Assembly: GCA_035525905.1 (NCBI GenBank)
Contig: DATLDK010000091.1
Location: 1-9,955, forward strand
DNA from: Gaiellasilicea sp035525905
GTDB lineage: Bacteria; Actinomycetota; Thermoleophilia; Gaiellales; Gaiellaceae
Length of the DNA: 9,955 nt
Reading direction: 5' to 3'
The position numbers and the translations under genes are program-made. How positions within the stretch are numbered: the first letter of the stretch is position 1; the number at the start of each line of letters is the position of its first letter. A model generated the notes under the pieces. The model saw only the letters and a program-made list of their open reading frames with translations, was not told the DNA's origin and ran no database searches. Positions 6,290-9,955 of this stretch are shown in pieces.

Positions 6290-7024
6290 CTAGATTGCCC
6301 CTCGGCTCCAGCGCCGGCGACGCGGGCCGTTGGCCGCCGCCTTCAGGTCTCCGAGCTCCGCGATGTAGCGCTCGAGGCAGCCTGGGTGCACGAGCGGGAG
6401 TGGTGCTGGCTCGCAACGCGTTCGCGCGAGTCCGGGTAGACGCTCGAGGGCGTTCGCCTCGACATAGCAGACGACGTTCTGCGCGAACCACCACTTCACC
6501 TCGGGGTGCTCCCAGAGGGCCGCGCGGAAGGGGTCCGTCGCCACATACCCCCGGGAGCGGAAGAGCTCAGCCCAGTAACCGGGCCATTGCTCGTTGACGT
6601 GATTGATCCCGCCCTGTCCCGGTATCGCGGCAGAGAAGAGCACGACGTCGGAGAGAGAGACCAGGGTTCCGACGAACCGCTCTGCATGGCGCGCCTCGAG
6701 GAGGTGTGCCACCTCCAGGCAGAGGGTCAGGTCGAACCAGCGTTCGACCTCGAGTGGCTCCTCGAAGTCGACCGCACGGAACTCCCCGGGGGTGACGAGC
6801 AGCCTGGAACGGTCGATCCACGGCCCGTCGTAGCCGACGAGATCCTCCACGCCGTGCTCCCTGAAGACCGCGAGCCAGGCACCGAGGCCGCACCCGACAT
6901 CGACGACGCTTCGTGCCGCCACTTGCTGGAGCACCAGTGGCACCGTCGCGCGCGCGGACTCCGTCGAGCCGCGCAGCCACTCCTCATAGTCGATTTGCTC
7001 GTATAAAGCCGCCACTCGGAGCAT
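6290..7024 (-). CDS. Class I SAM-dependent methyltransferase
   Basis: From ATG 7024 the product has 244 residues. The frame is open further up to 7174, but that extension would overlap the divergent glycosyltransferase and reads as Arg-rich noise. SAM motif I is VVDVGCGLGAW (40-50), an acidic residue binds the ribose in VGYDGPW (63-69), and the motif after strand 4 is FDLTLCLEVAHLLE (97-110). The C-terminal part, with NHVNEQWPGYWAELFRSRGY (141-160) and WFAQNVVCYVEA, is typical of methyltransferases found in glycan gene clusters. The substrate is probably a sugar or small metabolite but cannot be read. A GTG at 7015 lies exactly 7 bases after a TACTAT box and could be the real start of a leaderless mRNA, shortening the protein by three residues. 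It diverges from the glycosyltransferase fusion, leaving only ten bases between ATG 7024 and ATG 7035. Confidence 0.87.
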   Translation of the reverse strand: MLRVAALYEQIDYEEWLRGSTESARATVPLVLQQVAARSVVDVGCGLGAWLAVFREHGVEDLVGYDGPWIDRSRLLVTPGEFRAVDFEEPLEVERWFDLTLCLEVAHLLEARHAERFVGTLVSLSDVVLFSAAIPGQGGINHVNEQWPGYWAELFRSRGYVATDPFRAALWEHPEVKWWFAQNVVCYVEANALERLPGLARTRCEPAPLPLVHPGCLERYIAELGDLKAAANGPRRRRWSRGAI

Positions 7025-7028
7025 AGTA
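7016..7028 (-). promoter_or_regulatory. Candidate leaderless -10 element for the methyltransferase
   Basis: Read on the - strand, TACTAT (7028-7023) is followed by 7 bases (7022-7016) and then GTG at 7015, in the methyltransferase frame. TACTAT is five of six bases to TATAAT. It overlaps ATG 7024, so if this promoter is used the translation start must be GTG 7015. No strong -35 is visible. Confidence 0.45.
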
Positions 7029-7034
7029 GGGTCG
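7022..7034 (+). promoter_or_regulatory. Possible leaderless -10 element for the glycosyltransferase fusion
   Basis: CATAGT (7022-7027) is followed by 7 bases (7028-7034) and ATG 7035. The first base departs from TANNNT, so it is weaker than the other sites, but position and spacing are the same and it overlaps the TACTAT box on the other strand. TATAAA at 7002-7007 and TTGCTC at 6995-7000 are alternative + strand elements; none is decisive. Confidence 0.3.
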
Positions 7035-8780
7035 ATGCGGCAGACACTCGAAACCGGAAGCGAGCGCAGCGACGCTCCCGCCGTCGGCGTCCGTCCGAGA
7101 CGTAGGACGACGAGCACGACCCTCTCGGCGTGCTGCATGACGTCCGGACGACGTCCTCGATTGCTCGCCGGCATCCTCGCGTTGCTGCGCGGAGTCGCAG
7201 ACGAGATCGTGGTCGCGGTCGAAGCGCCGCGCGCGGACGACGTTCATGCCGCCATCGGGGACCTGGCGGATGTCGTGCTCGTGTTCCCACCGACGTCTCC
7301 GGCGGATCGGCCGATCCCGTGGCTCTTCGAGTCCTGCTCGGGAACGTGGATCTTCAACATCGACGACGACGAGGTGCCTTCCCCGGCACTGGTGGCCGCA
7401 TTGCCGGAGATCGTGAGTCGCGAGGACATCACGCACGGCTGGGTTGCGCGGCGCTGGCTCTATCCCACGCAAGAGAGCTATCTCGCCGAGCGCCCCTGGG
7501 GCACGGAGTACCAGCTGCGCCTCGCGCTCGCAGACGACCGGTTCTTGCAATTCTCGGATGTATTCCACCGCCCGCTCGTCTGCCACGGCCCGAGCGCATA
7601 CATCGAGGCGCCGCTCTGGCATCTCGACGCGGTCGTCAACCCGGCTGCGAAGCGTCGGTTGAAGGCAGCCGCCTACGAAAGCGAACGACCGGGGATGCGC
7701 ATCGAGGGGCGTGCACACAACCTCAGCCTGTACGTCCCGGAGCTCGTGCCCGCTCCCCGGCTTCTCCCCGTGCCTCCGGCCGATCGAGATGCGATCGAGG
7801 CCGCGCTCGCGTTTCCGAGGGCGCCGGAAGGCGTCGCGAGAGCGCGAATCGTCCACGTCTCGTCCGCCGAGGTCGAGCGGGGCTGGGTCGGGGCCCCCTA
7901 TCCGGAGTCGCTGTACCACGCAACGCTCGCAGTCGACTCCGATCCGGGGACGATGCTTGCCGGGAGCCAGCACACCGTGGATGTCCGCGTGACGAACGAG
8001 AGCGAGGTCGTCTGGCGCTGGGGCCGCGACGCGCGGCCGGAGATCCGTCTGGCCTATCAGTGGCTCTGTGACGGGGAGCTCGTGGACGAGCCGAAGGCAC
8101 TTCGAACTACGCTGCCGGCCGACCTCCCGCCGGGCGAGACGCTGCTCGCACCCGTTCACGTCGTCGCGCCGGAGGGCCCGGGCTCCTACACGCTGGAAAT
8201 CGACCTCGTCCACGAGCACGTACGGTGGTTCGGGCGGGGCGTCTCGAACCCGGTCACCGTTCGGCCTCGGGAGCGCATCGCCGTCATCGCGCGAGCCGAG
8301 CGGGTGCCGGAGCTCCTGTCGGAGCTCCGCCTGGATCCCGACGTGGAGCCGATCGTCGTCCTGCGTGACCAGAGCGACCGAGCGGCGTACGGCGACTACG
8401 AGTCCGTGGCCGGCCCCCGGGGCCACCTGCTCTCGGGTGGCGAGCGGACGGGCCGTCTCAGGACGCTCGGGCGGGTGCTGTGGCGAACGCTGGTGCTCGC
8501 ACGGCGCTGCCGCGTCAACCATTGGTCACGTCCGGCTTGCGAGTCTTTCCTCGACGCCACACGCTCGACCGAGTGGCTGGTGATCGACGGTGCCAACTGG
8601 GAGCCTGAGGGGGCGTTCGGCCGGGAGTGGCTCGCACTCGCCGGGACCGCACTGCTGTGGCGGCGCGCCGGACGGCGAGTTCTCATTCCGGACGAGGCGC
8701 TCCCGCTGGGCTCCGGGCTTCGTCAGTCCTCCGTTCGTTGGACGATGAGGCGCCTTCGCTCGCAGGGTGCGCGAGATTGA
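7035..8780 (+). CDS. Glycosyltransferase (family 2-like) fused to Ig-like and C-terminal domains
   Basis: The 581-residue product starts at ATG 7035. Residues 1-28 are Arg/Thr/Ser-rich and uncharacteristic. The GT-A-like domain begins near 29 (TTLSACCMTSGRRPRLLAGI), continues with VADEIVVAVEAP (54-65), and has a catalytic-type acidic cluster FNIDDDEVPSPAL (107-119). It extends to about 260 through a conserved block, FSDVFHRPLV and EAPLWHLDAVVN. Residues about 298-408 form an Ig-like beta-sandwich of the kind seen in glycan-export or binding modules (VDVRVTNESEVVW, LPADLPPGETLLAPVHVVAP, YTLEIDLVHEHVRWFG). Residues 414-581 form a further domain I do not recognise, starting RIAVIARAERVPEL. There is no membrane helix or signal peptide. 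It probably transfers a sugar from a nucleotide donor; donor and acceptor are unknown. It diverges from the methyltransferase and converges on the M24 gene with 9 bases between stops. Confidence 0.84.
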   Translation: MRQTLETGSERSDAPAVGVRPRRRTTSTTLSACCMTSGRRPRLLAGILALLRGVADEIVVAVEAPRADDVHAAIGDLADVVLVFPPTSPADRPIPWLFESCSGTWIFNIDDDEVPSPALVAALPEIVSREDITHGWVARRWLYPTQESYLAERPWGTEYQLRLALADDRFLQFSDVFHRPLVCHGPSAYIEAPLWHLDAVVNPAAKRRLKAAAYESERPGMRIEGRAHNLSLYVPELVPAPRLLPVPPADRDAIEAALAFPRAPEGVARARIVHVSSAEVERGWVGAPYPESLYHATLAVDSDPGTMLAGSQHTVDVRVTNESEVVWRWGRDARPEIRLAYQWLCDGELVDEPKALRTTLPADLPPGETLLAPVHVVAPEGPGSYTLEIDLVHEHVRWFGRGVSNPVTVRPRERIAVIARAERVPELLSELRLDPDVEPIVVLRDQSDRAAYGDYESVAGPRGHLLSGGERTGRLRTLGRVLWRTLVLARRCRVNHWSRPACESFLDATRSTEWLVIDGANWEPEGAFGREWLALAGTALLWRRAGRRVLIPDEALPLGSGLRQSSVRWTMRRLRSQGARD

Positions 8781-8789
8781 CGGCGCGGC

Positions 8790-9955
8790 TCAAGGCCGGA
8801 TGGTGAGGCTTTCGATGTCCCTAGGGTACGACGTGAGCACCTCGATCCCGTCGGGAGTGACGAGCACCGTGTCCGAGTGACGAAACCCGCCGACGTCGGT
8901 CGAGTAGAGGCCCGGCTCGATCGTGAAGACCATCCCGGGCTCGATGCGCGTGTGGTCGCCGACGTCGAGGAACGGCGCCTCGTGGTTGCGCAGACCGATC
9001 GCGTGGCCGGTGTGCTGCTTCCAGTAGGGCAGCAACCCGTGTTCCTCGAAGTACCGCAGCACTGAGCTATCGACGTCGGCGCAGGTGACGCCCGGCCGGA
9101 GCGCGTCGAACGCCACCTGCTGAGCCGCGACCGCGTGGTCGAACAGGCGGCGCATCTCGTCGGTCGGCTCGCCGACGATCAGCGCCCGCTCGAGCTCCGC
9201 GTTGTAGCCCCAAATGGGCGCGCTCGTCTCCGTGACCAGCACGTCTCCGGGCTGGAACTCGATGTTGTGCGCAATCGCGTGCGCCCAGGCGCTGCGGCGG
9301 CCGATCTGGCCCCGGTAGCCCGCCGAGACCCCGTCCGAGGACGCCTGCTGGCCGCCGTAGGACGTACCGAGCGTCTCCAGCATCGCCAGCGTCGCCTCGT
9401 GACCGGCGCGCAGGCTGACCTCGGCCTCGGTCGCTCCCGGCTTCGTGTAGCCCTGCAGGAGGCGGTGGGCATGCTCGCACCACCTGGCGCTCTCTCGGAT
9501 CAGGGCGACCTCGGACTCGCTCTTGCGGACCATCAGGCTCTCGATGAAGGGTGCGAGTGGCAGGACCGGGTGCCCGGTGACCTCGCTGAGCGGAGGCCCG
9601 TGGTAGCCGAGGATCCCGGGATAGCCATCCAGGTCGGCACCGGCGGGCCCCGTGATGCCCAGGTCCCGGATCGCGCGCGCCAGGATGCGCAGCGGGTGCT
9701 CGATGCCCGGGTACTCCGGGTAGGACTCGACCCGGTCGAAGTCGGTCTCGGCGCGCACCCGTTCGACCTCGAACTCGGGGACGAACACGGCCACCTCTCC
9801 CGAGACGCTCGAAGCGAACGCGACCGGCCGTTCGGTGGCGAGGAAGCCGAAGCCCGTGAAGTACTGGATGTAGTCCTCGCCGAAGAGCACGTATCCCGTC
9901 AGCTCGTTGCTGCGGACGTACTCCAGCAGCCGCTCTCGTCTCGCGGACAGCTCAG
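8790..9955 (-). CDS. M24-family protein (Xaa-Pro peptidase/creatinase fold), 5' end outside window
   Basis: The frame is open to the right edge. The GTG at 9890 is internal, since upstream residues (ARRERLLEYVRSNELTGY) continue a creatinase-type N-terminal domain. In-window numbering here counts from that GTG. The N-terminal domain runs to about 115 and the pita-bread M24 domain from about 120 to 366. Family landmarks are VRKSESEVALIRESA (121-135), HTGHAIGLRNHEAP (293-306), FTIEPGLY (322-329) and GGFRHSDTVLVTPDG (334-348). The five metal ligands are normally Asp, Asp, His, Glu, Glu. Here the first two positions read Glu (E221 in VTETSAPIWGY, E232 in NAELER), H296 and E325 are kept, and the last position reads H-S instead of I-E. 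Metal use or reaction may differ from classic prolidases. There is no signal peptide in the visible part, so it is probably cytoplasmic. It is likely unrelated to the glycan genes. Confidence 0.88.
   Translation of the reverse strand, partial: ELSARRERLLEYVRSNELTGYVLFGEDYIQYFTGFGFLATERPVAFASSVSGEVAVFVPEFEVERVRAETDFDRVESYPEYPGIEHPLRILARAIRDLGITGPAGADLDGYPGILGYHGPPLSEVTGHPVLPLAPFIESLMVRKSESEVALIRESARWCEHAHRLLQGYTKPGATEAEVSLRAGHEATLAMLETLGTSYGGQQASSDGVSAGYRGQIGRRSAWAHAIAHNIEFQPGDVLVTETSAPIWGYNAELERALIVGEPTDEMRRLFDHAVAAQQVAFDALRPGVTCADVDSSVLRYFEEHGLLPYWKQHTGHAIGLRNHEAPFLDVGDHTRIEPGMVFTIEPGLYSTDVGGFRHSDTVLVTPDGIEVLTSYPRDIESLTIRP

Noticed and set aside
7025..7174. N-terminal extension of the methyltransferase up to 7174.
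   Set aside because: It would overlap the divergent glycosyltransferase, reads as Arg/Leu-rich noise, and the fold already starts after ATG 7024.
6984..8522. 512-residue open frame on the - strand opposite the glycosyltransferase fusion.
   Set aside because: Antisense shadow; the + strand frame has family motifs and this one has none.
1..9955. CRISPR array, insertion sequence, prophage or defence system.
   Set aside because: No direct repeats with spacers, no transposase, integrase or toxin-antitoxin-like genes, and no terminal inverted repeats were seen.

Overview
This is a GC-rich chromosomal stretch with nine protein genes and almost no intergenic space. Codons strongly favour G or C in the third position, and GTG starts and 4-base stop/start overlaps are common. 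The protein types (paired PQQ-type propellers with R/K/A-rich linkers, a glycosyltransferase fused to an Ig-like domain, an M24 peptidase of an unusual subfamily) and the apparent leaderless promoters suggest an actinobacterium, most likely a soil member of Thermoleophilia (Gaiellales/Solirubrobacterales-like). That placement is inference from protein style; there is no rRNA or marker gene here.

Left part, bases 1-5424, + strand: a compact gene string. It holds the 3' part of an ATP-grasp ligase, two homologous PQQ-type beta-propeller proteins (a predicted lipoprotein with an extra carboxypeptidase-regulatory-like domain, then a protein with one N-terminal membrane helix), a Wzz-like chain-length/co-polymerase protein, and a DPM/GtrB-like family 2 glycosyltransferase with two C-terminal membrane helices. 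The first three genes overlap by 4 bases at each junction. The last two follow within 10 and 3 bases. The context points to assembly of a cell-surface glycan. The propeller pair probably acts outside the membrane as a scaffold or assembly factor rather than as a quinoprotein enzyme, but that role is inferred.

Middle part, 5425-6289: a secreted four-cysteine protein of unknown function on the + strand, a GC-rich hairpin between convergent genes, and a 64-residue small protein on the - strand.

Right part, 6290-9955: a class I SAM methyltransferase (- strand) and a long glycosyltransferase/Ig-like fusion (+ strand) diverge from a gap of about ten bases. Next comes an M24-family (Xaa-Pro peptidase/creatinase fold) protein on the - strand that runs off the right edge. 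The methyltransferase and glycosyltransferase again suggest glycan synthesis and decoration.

The most interesting signal is regulatory. Three separate GTG codons (3595 +, 5468 +, 7015 -) are each preceded by a TANNNT hexamer exactly 7 bases upstream, the geometry of a promoter that makes a leaderless mRNA starting at the start codon. A weaker fourth case (CATAGT, 7 bases, ATG 7035) overlaps the third on the opposite strand and would form a miniature bidirectional leaderless promoter. No CRISPR array, IS element, tRNA, rRNA or phage gene was seen, and no gene-free stretch exceeds 300 bases.
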